Source: Tolypothrix sp. PCC 7910
GTDB lineage: Bacteria; Cyanobacteriota; Cyanobacteriia; Cyanobacteriales; Nostocaceae
DNA: 64,000 nt
NCBI RefSeq assembly: GCF_011769525.1
Contig: NZ_CP050440.1
Coordinates: forward strand, 1,179,501-1,243,500
Reading direction: 5' to 3'
The translations under genes were made by a program, and so were the position numbers. The stretch's first letter is position 1; every line of letters begins with the position of its first letter. The notes beneath the pieces are model-generated. The model made no database searches, was not told the DNA's origin, and saw nothing but the letters and a program-made list of their open reading frames with translations. This document shows positions 45,687-55,465 of this stretch, in pieces.

Positions 45687-48600
45687 CTATATGCTGCCAA
45701 TCATGCGGTTAAGCAAGTTAATGACTCGCTGTTCAAATTCTTGGGGAGAAATGCGCCCTTTGGTGAGGAATAGGGTTTGCCCTAGCTTTAAGCGATCGCG
45801 ATCGCTATCATCTAAATCGCGTGCTGTGTACACAACTAAAGGCACGTGACATAGGCGTTGATGCTGTCGTAGCCAATCGACTACGGCAAAACCGTCATTT
45901 TCTGGCAATCCCAAATCTAGTACTAATAAGTCAGGGATGATGTTCTGGCTGACTTGAATAGCTTCTTTTCCGGTTTGAGCATAAAAGGTGGCAACGTTGT
46001 GACGATTGAATAAAGCAATCAATACCTGTGCCAAATCTAAATCATCTTCAATAATCAATACTTTGATTGATTGATTTTGTGTAGCGGTAGCTTTTTCTAA
46101 GGCTTGGTACAACAACTTGCTAGTGGGAGGTTTAACAATCCAATCACTAATGTTGTGTGGCAGGCTTTTATGAGCATCGGGTAACAAACCACTAAGAATA
46201 ATTACCGGGATGTTTTGGGTGTGTGGCTGCTGTTTGAGAATCGCCAGGGTTTCCCAGCCGTCCATATCTGGCATCATCAAGTTGAGAATAATGGCATCAG
46301 GATGGTGCAATTTTGCCTGTTCTACAGCTTCTTGTCCTGATGCAGCTGCTAAGACGCGATAACCCTGTCGTTCTAGCATGGTTTGGACGACAACTCGCAC
46401 CGAGGGGTCATCGTCACACTCAATTACTAAAGGGAGAGCAGCGAATTTATTCTCTGTTGGAAGTATAGATGGGTGGATATTTTCGCGATCGCCTGTGTTT
46501 TCTGGTTCGATAGTTTCTGTGTCATCTTCTGAGGCGATAGGCAAGGTAAAGAAGAATGTGCTGCCTTCGCCTAAAGTACTTTCAACGCAAATTTGCCCTT
46601 GATGATGCTGCAAAATACTGCGACAAATAGCTAAACCTAAACCTGTACCACCTTTTTGGCGCGAATCTGAGGCATCAACTTGTCCAAAACGCTCAAAAAT
46701 CGATTCTAGTTTCTCTGCTGGGATACCTCGACCTTGGTCTTTGACTTTGAACAAAATTTGTTTGCCGAAGGGTGCTGCTTTCTCTGCTGTTTCTGGAATT
46801 TCCGCACTCAACGAAACTGTAGAACCCTCAGGGGAAAACTTAATCGCATTGCTGAGTAAGTTGGTGAAAACTTGAATAATGCGGTCTGGATCAGCCCAAA
46901 GTGGCGCGGATAGCGGAGAGACTGCTAATTTTACCCTTGCTTGCTCTGCCATTTCCTCTACAGTTTCTATTGATTGGTTCATCAAATCCGCAGCATCGCA
47001 GTGTTCCGGAGTCATTTGTACCTTACCAGACTCAATGCGCTCGATATCGAGGATGTCATTAATTAGACGTACTAGCCGATCAGTATTACTCGCCGCGATA
47101 TTTAACATCCGTTGCGCTTCTTCTGGCTGGGTTTGCAGCACTCCACCCGCTAATAAATCTAATGCACCAGAAATAGAAGTGAGCGGTGTTCGCAATTCGT
47201 GGCTAACTATGGACACAAATTCATCTTTGAGGCGATCAATTTCGCGGCGATCGCTAATATCTTTCATAAAGCAATAATGGCCGATGAATTGCTGTTGGCG
47301 ATCGTAGGCTGTAACCATCACCACTTGTTTATCAAAAACTGTTTTATCTTTCCGCACACCTCTAGCTTCCGCTTCCACTTTGCCATTAACTAGCATTTGT
47401 TGGTACGCAACGCTCAATTTTTCTGCATCTTCTGGATGGACAGTCAACAGCCAGTCCATACCAATCATGTCCTCTGGCTGATAACCAGCCATGTTCGCAT
47501 AAGCGGGATTGACCTTGATATAACGTCCTTCCTGATCTAACTGTGATATCCCTTCTACGGCGCTTGTTAGTGCTGTGCTGAGGTGGCGAAGTTCTTCTTC
47601 AGCGCGTTTGCGTTCGGTAATATCGTTATTAATTTCCAGAGTTCTCTCAGGCTTGCCTTGTTCATCGCGCTGTAATGCCCAGCTACTCGACACTACAATC
47701 AAAGTACCATCACGTTTAGTATGTACGAGTTCACCTGACCAACGTCCGGTTTGCAAAAGTTCGGCTTCAATTTCGGCTAGCGGTTGGGGAAATAGAGTTT
47801 GCAAGAAATCATGAGAAATTTTGCCGATCGCTTCTTGTTTCGTCCAGCCGTACATCTCCTCTGCACCACGATTCCAAAACTCAATCTCACCGTTGAAATT
47901 GCGAACCATGATCGAGTCGTGAGTCAGATCCAGAAGAAATGCTTGTTTCTGTAATTCTTCCTCTGCTTGTTTGCGATCGCTAATGTCTTCCACGACGTAA
48001 GAAAATCGTTGACGACCACTGCAATCGCTATTAATTGCTGAAACCGTCGCTGACAGCCATTTCTTAGCGGTGGGAGTCTCGTGAGTATATTCAAAGCGAA
48101 CGGGAGCATGGGTGTGTTCAGCTTCCCGATATTTTTCAATCCATTGGTTGATATACTCTTGCGGCGCGCCCATTTCGCTGGCTAGCCGATTCTGCATTGC
48201 GGCTGGTGTTAGTCCATAAAAGTTGGCGGAGGCTAGGTTATCAGAAATATGCAAGACATCATTATCCACAATTTCCACAATTCCCATCAGCATTGAGGCG
48301 CTGTTAAAGAAACTGCGGAGGGTGGCTTCACTTTGACTTAGGGCTTCTTCAGTGCGTTTGCGATCGCTAATATCTGTGATGGTGCCAATAAAATCTGTAA
48401 ATTTTCCTTGACTTTCTGCCTCTGGTACTGCTTGAGTTAATACCCAAACAGTTTTACCCTGGGGATTGCGAAAACGATGCTCACATTTAAAGGGTAAGTT
48501 TTGCTGCGTAGTTTCTTGCCATTGCCTAACCACGCGATCGCGGTCTTCTGGATGCAATGATTCGATCCAGCCTTTTCCCAGCGCCTTTTCTAAAGAAGCA

Positions 48601-49163
48601 CCCATAATCTCACAGGCTAGCTCATTCATAAAAGTGCAGTTGCCAGAAGCATCGGTACGGAAAATGCCAACTGGTGCAGTTTGAGCTAAAGTTACATACT
48701 GATGTTCGCTTTTACGCAAAGCCGCCTCAAGCCTTTGATGTTCGCTGATTTGCTGCTGTAATTTTTGATTAGCTGCTTCTAACTCAGGTTTACTAGGTTT
48801 TTCTAGGGCTTTCGGCAATATTTTTAATAATGCTATAAAAGTATAAATTGAAACTATAGCTGTAATTGCCTTCAGAACCCCAAATACCCAATAATTTGCA
48901 TCCCAAACTGTCCAAACTCCCATCAAATGAGTTGTACCACAAACCGCTAGAAACGCTCCAAACAACAGCAACAGATTTTTGGCAGGCGAATCTGGGCGTT
49001 GATTCCCGAAATAAAGCAATATCGCAGAAATCGCATAATAAGCCAGAGTAATCAAGCAATCAGATAACAGATGTAACCACATCAGCCCTTGATTGCTGAT
49101 ATAGTAATTTAGCTGATAAATAAAGCTTATAGATGTAAAAAAAGTATTTAGTAATTCAAACAT
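45687..49163 (-). CDS. Hybrid histidine kinase with ethylene-receptor-like membrane domain
   Basis: A 1158-residue protein from the ATG at 49163 (GTAGGATG lies just upstream). Residues about 25-115 form three membrane helices matching the plant ETR1 ethylene-binding domain. With a constant offset of ten, Asp35, Tyr42, Ile45, Cys75 and His79 match the ETR1 residues, while the Pro36 and Ile62 equivalents are Ser46 and Leu72. Four PAS/PAC modules, a HisKA (phospho-His in SIVSHELRTPL) and an HATPase (LLSNAIKFSPEG, GGTGLGLAI) follow. Two receivers end the protein: the first has Asn at the phospho-acceptor (IILNLMMPDMDG), the second is intact (LLVLDLGLPENDG). It is encoded after the RcaC-like regulator on the same strand. 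Confidence 0.87.
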   Translation of the reverse strand: MFELLNTFFTSISFIYQLNYYISNQGLMWLHLLSDCLITLAYYAISAILLYFGNQRPDSPAKNLLLLFGAFLAVCGTTHLMGVWTVWDANYWVFGVLKAITAIVSIYTFIALLKILPKALEKPSKPELEAANQKLQQQISEHQRLEAALRKSEHQYVTLAQTAPVGIFRTDASGNCTFMNELACEIMGASLEKALGKGWIESLHPEDRDRVVRQWQETTQQNLPFKCEHRFRNPQGKTVWVLTQAVPEAESQGKFTDFIGTITDISDRKRTEEALSQSEATLRSFFNSASMLMGIVEIVDNDVLHISDNLASANFYGLTPAAMQNRLASEMGAPQEYINQWIEKYREAEHTHAPVRFEYTHETPTAKKWLSATVSAINSDCSGRQRFSYVVEDISDRKQAEEELQKQAFLLDLTHDSIMVRNFNGEIEFWNRGAEEMYGWTKQEAIGKISHDFLQTLFPQPLAEIEAELLQTGRWSGELVHTKRDGTLIVVSSSWALQRDEQGKPERTLEINNDITERKRAEEELRHLSTALTSAVEGISQLDQEGRYIKVNPAYANMAGYQPEDMIGMDWLLTVHPEDAEKLSVAYQQMLVNGKVEAEARGVRKDKTVFDKQVVMVTAYDRQQQFIGHYCFMKDISDRREIDRLKDEFVSIVSHELRTPLTSISGALDLLAGGVLQTQPEEAQRMLNIAASNTDRLVRLINDILDIERIESGKVQMTPEHCDAADLMNQSIETVEEMAEQARVKLAVSPLSAPLWADPDRIIQVFTNLLSNAIKFSPEGSTVSLSAEIPETAEKAAPFGKQILFKVKDQGRGIPAEKLESIFERFGQVDASDSRQKGGTGLGLAICRSILQHHQGQICVESTLGEGSTFFFTLPIASEDDTETIEPENTGDRENIHPSILPTENKFAALPLVIECDDDPSVRVVVQTMLERQGYRVLAAASGQEAVEQAKLHHPDAIILNLMMPDMDGWETLAILKQQPHTQNIPVIILSGLLPDAHKSLPHNISDWIVKPPTSKLLYQALEKATATQNQSIKVLIIEDDLDLAQVLIALFNRHNVATFYAQTGKEAIQVSQNIIPDLLVLDLGLPENDGFAVVDWLRQHQRLCHVPLVVYTARDLDDSDRDRLKLGQTLFLTKGRISPQEFEQRVINLLNRMIGSI

Positions 49164-49254
49164 ATAGCATCCTACCTTAAAAATGGAGATGAGGGAGATG
49201 AGGGAGACAAAGAAAAAACCAATTATCCCTTCCCCATTCCCCCTTTCCCCTTGC

Positions 49255-49385
49255 CCAGTCCCCAATCCTCAGTCCCCAATCCCCAGTCCCCAATCCCCAA
49301 TCCCCAATCCCCAGTCCCCAATCCCCAGTCCCCAATCCCCAATCCCCAATCCCCAATCCCTAATCCCCAATCCCTAATCCCCAAC
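49255..49385. repeat. Heptamer tandem repeat (CCCCAGT/CCCCAAT)
   Basis: About eighteen 7-bp units, mostly CCCCAAT and CCCCAGT with some CCCTAAT. It runs into the 3' end of the regulator gene: the stop codon at 49374-49376 and the last few codons are made of repeat sequence. Confidence 0.9.
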
Positions 49386-51842
49386 CCCCAAAATCCGATC
49401 CGCTGCTTGATAAAGCCCTTGCAGATTGGCACCATCTTGAGGATACTCAACCACAGCTGTACGGAAGCTAACGTGAAACTTTTGGCTATTAGCACCCGTG
49501 AATTCAATTTGGCGTAGCCTTTTGAGCAATTCCAAAAGCCGCTGTTCTCCATCGGTTTTGGTCATTCCTGCCATTCCCACCACAAATTCTGTACCTCCCC
49601 AACGACCGACTACATCTTGAGTGTGGAAAGTTTGTCGCAACAGTTCCCCTAATTGGGATAACACGCGATCGCCTACTGCATGACCATGCTGATGATTAAT
49701 TTCTTTGAGGCTGTCCAGCTCCACAATAGCGAAACAAAGGGGTTGCTGGTGGCGATCGCTTAATTGCAAATACCAATTTAAATCCTGAGTTGATTTACGC
49801 CGATTCGCTACCTGGGTTAGTCCATCCAGTTCTGCGAGATTGCGTAGCCAGCGCGATCGCTCTAAACGATTTAGTATCCTCGTAATTAGTTCTGGTTCAA
49901 CAATTGGTTTGCTGATGTAGTCGTCGGCTCCTGCGGCGAAGACCTGCTGCCTAGTTTTGGTATCGTTATGAGCAGTCAAAAACAAGATGGGCAGCCCACT
50001 CCATTGGGGATCATTCCTCACGACTTGGCATAGTTCTATACCACTAATTTCTGGAATTTCCACATCTAAAATCAACAAATCTGGTTGAGCAGCTGCGATC
50101 GCTTCCAAAAATCGCAAGGGGTTCTCTAAGGTGTAAACCTTCATTCCCCAAGGCACGAGTAAGGTTTGCAAAGCAGCTAAGATATGGGGATCGTCATCGA
50201 CAACCATCACCTTTGCTGCTGTAGGGCGAGTGCGCTGTAATATTTGATTTACTGTTTCAAAAATTTGGGTGGGGGAAACAGGCTTTTGTAAAATCCCGCT
50301 ACCACCCAACCGCGCCACTTTTACCCGGTCAAGCAAACTATCTTTATCTGTTAAAACTATCACTGGTATTGAGGAGTTACTAGCATTGAGTTCTGCTAGT
50401 AAAGCGAGATTAGTTTCTGTAGTGTCAGTACTGCCAAGGTCGAGTAATACGACATCAGGGGAGTATTCAGCAATCAATTCTCTAGCCGAGGAAATTGGCG
50501 ATCGCGCAGTCTGTGCGAAGCGTACTTGTATCCCCCAAATATCGGTTTCTTCGGCTAAAGCTTCAGCTAATTTGCGATCGCGGTTAACAACTAACAGTAA
50601 GGGGCGTTGATTGAAAGCGGCGGGAAACTCAATTTTCTTGTGGGTGGAAAGAGATAATCGCCCCGCCGCTTCGGGCATAGGGGATGGGGCATTGGTAATT
50701 TCTTCGCCATGTCCAAAAACACCATTTCCTTGTACGGGATTTTCTGGCTGCGACTCCTCCTTATACTCAGAATTCAACAGTTGCAATTCTTGACGCAACG
50801 CCGCCACAAATTGCGATAGCTGCTCTATTACCTGTGGCTCAAGCGGAGTCTGAATTTCCCACAAAGATTCTATTTCTCGCGCTAACCGAGAACCTTCATC
50901 AGAACCAAACATCCCCATTGAACCAGCTAGCTTATGAGCTTCCATCCTCGCGCTAGCTCGCATTTCCTCCCTAAGTTGTCCCTTGAGTAACAGCGTTAAG
51001 GCTTCCTCATTCGTCGCCACTCGTTCTTCAAGTTTCTGCGCTACCGCTTCCCAGACTTTGCTTACTCCAGTGGCTACCTGATTTTGTTGTGGTACAGGTG
51101 AGGGAGATGAGGCGGTTAATTTGGTTTTTCCTACTGCTTTCGCTTTTTTATCTTGGTCTACATTCTTTTGTTCTGGTTTGAGTTTATAACCGATGCCATA
51201 AACTGTCTCCAGGGGATCGTCTGCGACTCCTGCTGCTTTGAGTTTTTGCCGTAAACCTTTGATGTGGGATCTGACAGTATCATCTGTAGGCGGTTCTTCA
51301 AATGACCATTGATGATCTATCAAGGCGCTACAGCTAAAAATTCGCTGACTGTTGCGAAGAAAAAGCTCAAGCAAGCCGTATTCTTTGGGAGTTAAATGCA
51401 CAAGTTTTCCGTCACAGGTGACTTCGCAACTGCTGGGATCTAAGCGCAAATTTTTCCACTCCAAAAGCGGCGGTAAAGTAGAACCACCCCGACGTAATAA
51501 AGCACGAATACGGGCTAATAATTCCTGAAAATCAAAAGGTTTGGCAACATAATCATCTGCACCCGCATCCAAACCCATGACTTTATTTCTACTATTATCT
51601 TGGGCTGTTAATAAAAGAACAGGTGTTTGATTACCGTTTGCACGTAACTGCTGACAGAATTTAATGCCGTTCAGCTTGGGTAACATCACATCTAGCAGAA
51701 TTAAGTCATAGGTAAATAACTCTGCCAAATCCCAACCTTCTTGCCCATCTTTGGCAACATCAACAGCATAGTGTTGATTTGTCAAAGATTTAGCAAGTGG
51801 TTCTGCGATCGCTTCATCATCTTCAACTAATAAAATTCTCAT
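49374..51842 (-). CDS. RcaC-like multi-domain response regulator with GGTEF domain
   Basis: An 822-residue regulator: receiver 1 (Asp51 in [13 protein letters not shown]); OmpR-type winged helix about 125-225 ([30 protein letters not shown]); Hpt about 270-360 with the phospho-His in [13 protein letters not shown]; receiver 2 about 415-530 ([10 protein letters not shown]); receiver 3 about 545-660 ([13 protein letters not shown]); and a C-terminal diguanylate-cyclase-like domain ([30 protein letters not shown]) whose GGDEF motif reads GGTEF. The front part resembles RcaC of chromatic adaptation. Its gene precedes the hybrid kinase, so a phosphorelay between them is likely. The last codons come from a heptamer repeat. 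Confidence 0.87.
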   Translation of the reverse strand: MRILLVEDDEAIAEPLAKSLTNQHYAVDVAKDGQEGWDLAELFTYDLILLDVMLPKLNGIKFCQQLRANGNQTPVLLLTAQDNSRNKVMGLDAGADDYVAKPFDFQELLARIRALLRRGGSTLPPLLEWKNLRLDPSSCEVTCDGKLVHLTPKEYGLLELFLRNSQRIFSCSALIDHQWSFEEPPTDDTVRSHIKGLRQKLKAAGVADDPLETVYGIGYKLKPEQKNVDQDKKAKAVGKTKLTASSPSPVPQQNQVATGVSKVWEAVAQKLEERVATNEEALTLLLKGQLREEMRASARMEAHKLAGSMGMFGSDEGSRLAREIESLWEIQTPLEPQVIEQLSQFVAALRQELQLLNSEYKEESQPENPVQGNGVFGHGEEITNAPSPMPEAAGRLSLSTHKKIEFPAAFNQRPLLLVVNRDRKLAEALAEETDIWGIQVRFAQTARSPISSARELIAEYSPDVVLLDLGSTDTTETNLALLAELNASNSSIPVIVLTDKDSLLDRVKVARLGGSGILQKPVSPTQIFETVNQILQRTRPTAAKVMVVDDDPHILAALQTLLVPWGMKVYTLENPLRFLEAIAAAQPDLLILDVEIPEISGIELCQVVRNDPQWSGLPILFLTAHNDTKTRQQVFAAGADDYISKPIVEPELITRILNRLERSRWLRNLAELDGLTQVANRRKSTQDLNWYLQLSDRHQQPLCFAIVELDSLKEINHQHGHAVGDRVLSQLGELLRQTFHTQDVVGRWGGTEFVVGMAGMTKTDGEQRLLELLKRLRQIEFTGANSQKFHVSFRTAVVEYPQDGANLQGLYQAADRILGVGD

Positions 51843-52297
51843 GGCGGCTCATAACCGCAAATTATAGCGATTATTTATGGCAATCCAATTAGAGTTACGA
51901 ACTTACTCGTAGAGCTAGGGAACGGGGAACACAGAAGTAGGAGTAAGCCTTTTTTATCTAATCAAATGCTAGTGCTATTAAATATGAAAAACTATATAGC
52001 AATATTTGGATTATCTGCCAAAAATAAATCTATTTTTAGCACTTATTATTAGAATATTGATATTGGTATCGCAAATACTTCAGCCAAAAGATAGATTTTG
52101 ATTCTCAATTCATTATTAAAAATCAAAAAATAATAAAAACTGTAAATAATAAGATTCATAATTTGTACTCGTAGCGGCTGTCTTGAATGTCAAGTGCATC
52201 GCTTGACTGTTAAGACAGTCCCTACACTTATCTTTAACACCAAGTTTATTCAATTTTGAGAGAGCATCGCCTTCATAACTCCATCATTCCACCTCAG
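51843..52297. other. Gene-free region
   Basis: No gene is seen. AT-rich, with a CTGTCTTGAATGTCAAG and GACTGTTAAGACAG inverted pair near 52179-52217 that could form a hairpin. Confidence 0.4.
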
Positions 52298-52509
52298 AAC
52301 AGGAAACTTGGAGCTAAAAACCGGAACGTTCTCGTTTGGAACATGAAATTTCGAGTTCAGAACAGGAAACTTGGAGCTAAAAACAGGAACATTCTCGTTT
52401 GGAACAGGAAACTTTGAGTTCTGAACACAAAACTTCGAGCTAAAAACAGGAACGTTCTCGTTTGGAACAGGAAACTTTGAGTTCTGAACACGGAACTCGG
52501 AGATAAAAG
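52298..52509. repeat. 63-bp tandem repeat with 21-bp sub-period
   Basis: Three full units (52298-52360, 52361-52423, 52424-52486) and a partial fourth to 52509. Each 63-bp unit consists of three related 21-bp parts starting near GGAAC/GAACA. Read on the plus strand it encodes seven-residue repeats such as NRKLGAK-NRNVLVW-NRKLRVL, but in-frame TGA codons interrupt units 2 and 3. It follows the NB-ARC/TPR gene at its 3' side. Confidence 0.85.
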
Positions 52510-52564
52510 TTTGATTGATAAGGTTGAGAACTTGAATTTTTACAGTGATGAAGCAAATGCTATT

Positions 52565-55405
52565 TTAAAGATATGCTTGCTTTAAGAAAATAGCATAATT
52601 GCTTCGTACTATTATTGTTGAAGGATGACCTACCCCTAAACTACGCTCACAAATATCCAAAGCTTGCACATACAAAGGTTCAGCTTCGCTGTATCTTCCT
52701 TGGGAACGATAGAGTTGCGCCAGATTGTTGAGGCTAGTAGCAACATCTGGATGTGATTCCCCCAAGCTGCATCGCGTTAGTTCTAAAGCTTGCACATACA
52801 AAGGTTCAGCTTCGCTGTATCTTCCTTGGGAACGATAGAGTTGCGCCAGATTGTTGAGGCTATTAGCAACATCTGGATGTGATTCCCCCAAGCTGCGTCG
52901 CCTGAGTGATAAAGCTTGCACAGACAAAGGTTCGGCTTCGCTGTATCTTCCTTGGGATTTGTAGAGTTGCGCCAGATTGTTGAGGCTATTAGCAACATCT
53001 GGATGTGATTCCCCCAAGCTGCGTCGCCTGAGTGATAAAGCTTGCACAGACAAAGGTTCGGCTTCGCTGTATCTTCCTTGGGAATCGTAGAGTCCCGCCA
53101 GATTGTTGAGGCTATTAGCAACATCTGGATGTGATTCCCCCAAGCTGCGTCGCCTGAGTGATAAAGCTTGCACAGACAAAGGTTCGGCTTCGCTGTATCT
53201 TCCTTGGGATTTGTAGAGTTGCGCCAGATTGTTGAGGCTATTAGCAAAAGATGGATGTAATTCCCCCAAGCTGCGTCGCCTGAGTGATAAAGCTTGCACA
53301 TACAAAGGTTCAGCTTTGCTGTATCTTCCTTGGGAACGGTAGAGTTCCGCCAGATTGTTGAGGCTAGTAGCAAAAGATGGATGTGTTTCCCCCAAGCTAC
53401 GTCGCGTTAGTTCTAAAACTTGCACAGACAAAGGTTCGGCTTCGCTGTATCTACCTTGGGATTTGTAGAGTAGCGCCAGATTGTTGAGGCTAGTAGCAAA
53501 AGATGGATGTAATTCCCCCAAGCTGCGTCGCGTTAGTTCTAAAGCTTGCATATACAAAGGTTCGGCTTCGCTGTATCTACCTTGGGAACGATAGAGTTCC
53601 GCCAGATTGTTGAGGCTATTAGCAACAAGTGGATGTGATTCCCCCAAGCTGCGTCGCATTAGTTCTAAAGCTTGCACGTACAAAGGTTCGGCTTCGCTGT
53701 ATCTACCTTGGAAACGATAGAGTTCCGCCAGATTGTTGAGGCTAGTAGCAAAAGATGGATGTGATTCCCCTAAGCTTCGTCGCATTAGTTCTAAAGCTTG
53801 CACGTACAAAGGTTCGGCTTCGCTGTATCTACCTTGGGAAAGATAGAGTAGCGCCAGATTGTTGAGGCTAGTAGCAACAAATGGATGTGATTCCCCTAAG
53901 CTTCGTCGCATTAGTTCTAAAGCTTGCACATACAAAGGTTCGGCTTCGCTGTATCTGCCTTGGGAAAGATAGAGTAGCGCCAGATTGTTGAGGCTAGTAG
54001 CAAAAGATGGATGTAATTCCCCCAAGCTTCGTTGCGTTAGTTCTAAAGCTTGCACATACAAAGGTTCGGCTTCGCTGTATCTACCTTGGGAACGATAGAG
54101 TTCCGCCAGATTGTTGAGGCTAGTAGCAATATCTGGATGTGATTCCCCTAGGAGGTTTTTGGTAACTTTTAGACACTGCTCACACCAAGTTACAGCCTGG
54201 TTATACAATCCCTGACCACTGTAAAATTTAGCATTACCGAAGAAAGGCGAAATTAAATCATCATCACTGACATATTGAATGAGATTGTTTGCGACTTCAG
54301 CTATATGAGGTATAGCGGGGGTGAAATCATTAATTTGCTCAAGGGTAGGGGTTTGAGGAAGATTTTCAGCAACTGCTACCATTACCCCGCAAACAGAATG
54401 CTTAAATTCCTCTGCTTTATCTAAAGCTGTCAGCTTATATTTAAAAAACTCCCGCAGCAGGGGATGTAGTTGATACATTCCCTCACCTTTGTGCTGGAGT
54501 AAATGCAGATTCAGCAATTTATCATCTCTAATTTCTTCTAAATCTTCCTCGTCTTCCTCTAGTAAACAATATTCCACCAACACCCAAGGTATTGGTGCGG
54601 CTGCAAATAAACTCAATAAGCAGCCCAGTTGTTGATCATTTTCTTCTAATTCCTGCCAACTCAACTCAAAGGCTGCTAACACACCCCGTTTTGCTGTCAT
54701 GTCGGCTTCTGGTTTATTAAGCGCAGGTTGTTCTAGTCGCTTTTTCTCCAACCGTCGCTGCATTTCTGCAAATGATAAATCTGGTTTCTGCGCCAGATAC
54801 CGCCCCACCAACTCTAAACCCAAGGGCAAATATCCCAGCCACTCACATAACTGTAATGCTACTTGGGGGTGGCGTTGATTTTCCCGCTCAAACCTTTCTA
54901 CCCCAATAATTGACTTTAATAATTCCAGCGCCGCCTCTGGTTGCAGCACATCTAAGGATAATTCTGCTCTGCCTCCCCAGTGCTGGCGAGTAGTAATCAG
55001 GATTTTGAACCGAGAAGATAGCGACACAAAGTAAGGTTTAACTTCTTGGTAATCAGCAACATCATCCAACACCAGCAGCACTTCACCCTCACGCCAACGC
55101 CGCCAGCAAAATTGTACTTGCGCGGGTAAATCTACATCTGTTGGCGGGTTTAAATCTAGCTGCGTCCTCGCAAACTGGACAATTTGCACCCCAATATCCC
55201 CAGATTTGGGCAACAACCAGCAAATTCCACCTTGATAATTGTCGCGGTACTCAAGGGCATATTGCAACGCCAGTTCTGTTTTGCCAACTCCACCCATCCC
55301 CGCGATAGCAGCAATGGCTACTTGTTGATTCTGCTGCAACATTTGCCGGAGTGTTTGCAATTCTTCCCCACGCCCAACAAATTCCACTACCCCACTCAGG
55401 GGCAA
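52565..55405 (-). CDS. NB-ARC/TPR protein
   Basis: A 946-residue STAND ATPase of NLR-like layout. NB-ARC about 8-330 has Walker A GMGGVGKT (36-43), Walker B VLLVLDDV (near 113) and the ILITTR sensor. A winged-helix-like part follows (PLLREFFKYKLTALD). The C-terminal half holds kinesin-light-chain-type TPRs: one diverged plus twelve 42-residue units (SLNNLAELYRSQGRYSEAEP and variants), encoded at 52610-54121. No effector domain is in this ORF. It has no ATG or GTG start: the first candidate is TTG at 55405, and the frame is open back to the TGA of the upstream gene in the same frame. A role in defence or signalling is plausible. Confidence 0.85.
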   Translation of the reverse strand: MPLSGVVEFVGRGEELQTLRQMLQQNQQVAIAAIAGMGGVGKTELALQYALEYRDNYQGGICWLLPKSGDIGVQIVQFARTQLDLNPPTDVDLPAQVQFCWRRWREGEVLLVLDDVADYQEVKPYFVSLSSRFKILITTRQHWGGRAELSLDVLQPEAALELLKSIIGVERFERENQRHPQVALQLCEWLGYLPLGLELVGRYLAQKPDLSFAEMQRRLEKKRLEQPALNKPEADMTAKRGVLAAFELSWQELEENDQQLGCLLSLFAAAPIPWVLVEYCLLEEDEEDLEEIRDDKLLNLHLLQHKGEGMYQLHPLLREFFKYKLTALDKAEEFKHSVCGVMVAVAENLPQTPTLEQINDFTPAIPHIAEVANNLIQYVSDDDLISPFFGNAKFYSGQGLYNQAVTWCEQCLKVTKNLLGESHPDIATSLNNLAELYRSQGRYSEAEPLYVQALELTQRSLGELHPSFATSLNNLALLYLSQGRYSEAEPLYVQALELMRRSLGESHPFVATSLNNLALLYLSQGRYSEAEPLYVQALELMRRSLGESHPSFATSLNNLAELYRFQGRYSEAEPLYVQALELMRRSLGESHPLVANSLNNLAELYRSQGRYSEAEPLYMQALELTRRSLGELHPSFATSLNNLALLYKSQGRYSEAEPLSVQVLELTRRSLGETHPSFATSLNNLAELYRSQGRYSKAEPLYVQALSLRRRSLGELHPSFANSLNNLAQLYKSQGRYSEAEPLSVQALSLRRRSLGESHPDVANSLNNLAGLYDSQGRYSEAEPLSVQALSLRRRSLGESHPDVANSLNNLAQLYKSQGRYSEAEPLSVQALSLRRRSLGESHPDVANSLNNLAQLYRSQGRYSEAEPLYVQALELTRCSLGESHPDVATSLNNLAQLYRSQGRYSEAEPLYVQALDICERSLGVGHPSTIIVRSNYAIFLKQAYL
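52610..54121. repeat. Twelve-unit 126-bp tandem repeat within the TPR gene
   Basis: Twelve in-frame 126-bp units encode near-identical TPRs. Two of them encode identical 42-residue sequences, and differences concentrate at a few positions (ELYR/LLYL/QLYK, ESHPDVAN/ELHPSFAT). Confidence 0.9.
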
Positions 55406-55465
55406 ATTTTGCGGTATTTCACTCTGGAGATGAGACTTTACCTGTTCCCCTTCAGGCGACTTTAG

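Noticed and set aside
49183-49517. ORFs rich in NPQSPIP
   Set aside because: They are translations of the CCCCAAT/CCCCAGT heptamer tract in both strands, not proteins.
52610-54121. CRISPR-like or noncoding tandem array
   Set aside because: The 126-bp units are in frame and encode TPRs of the NB-ARC protein.
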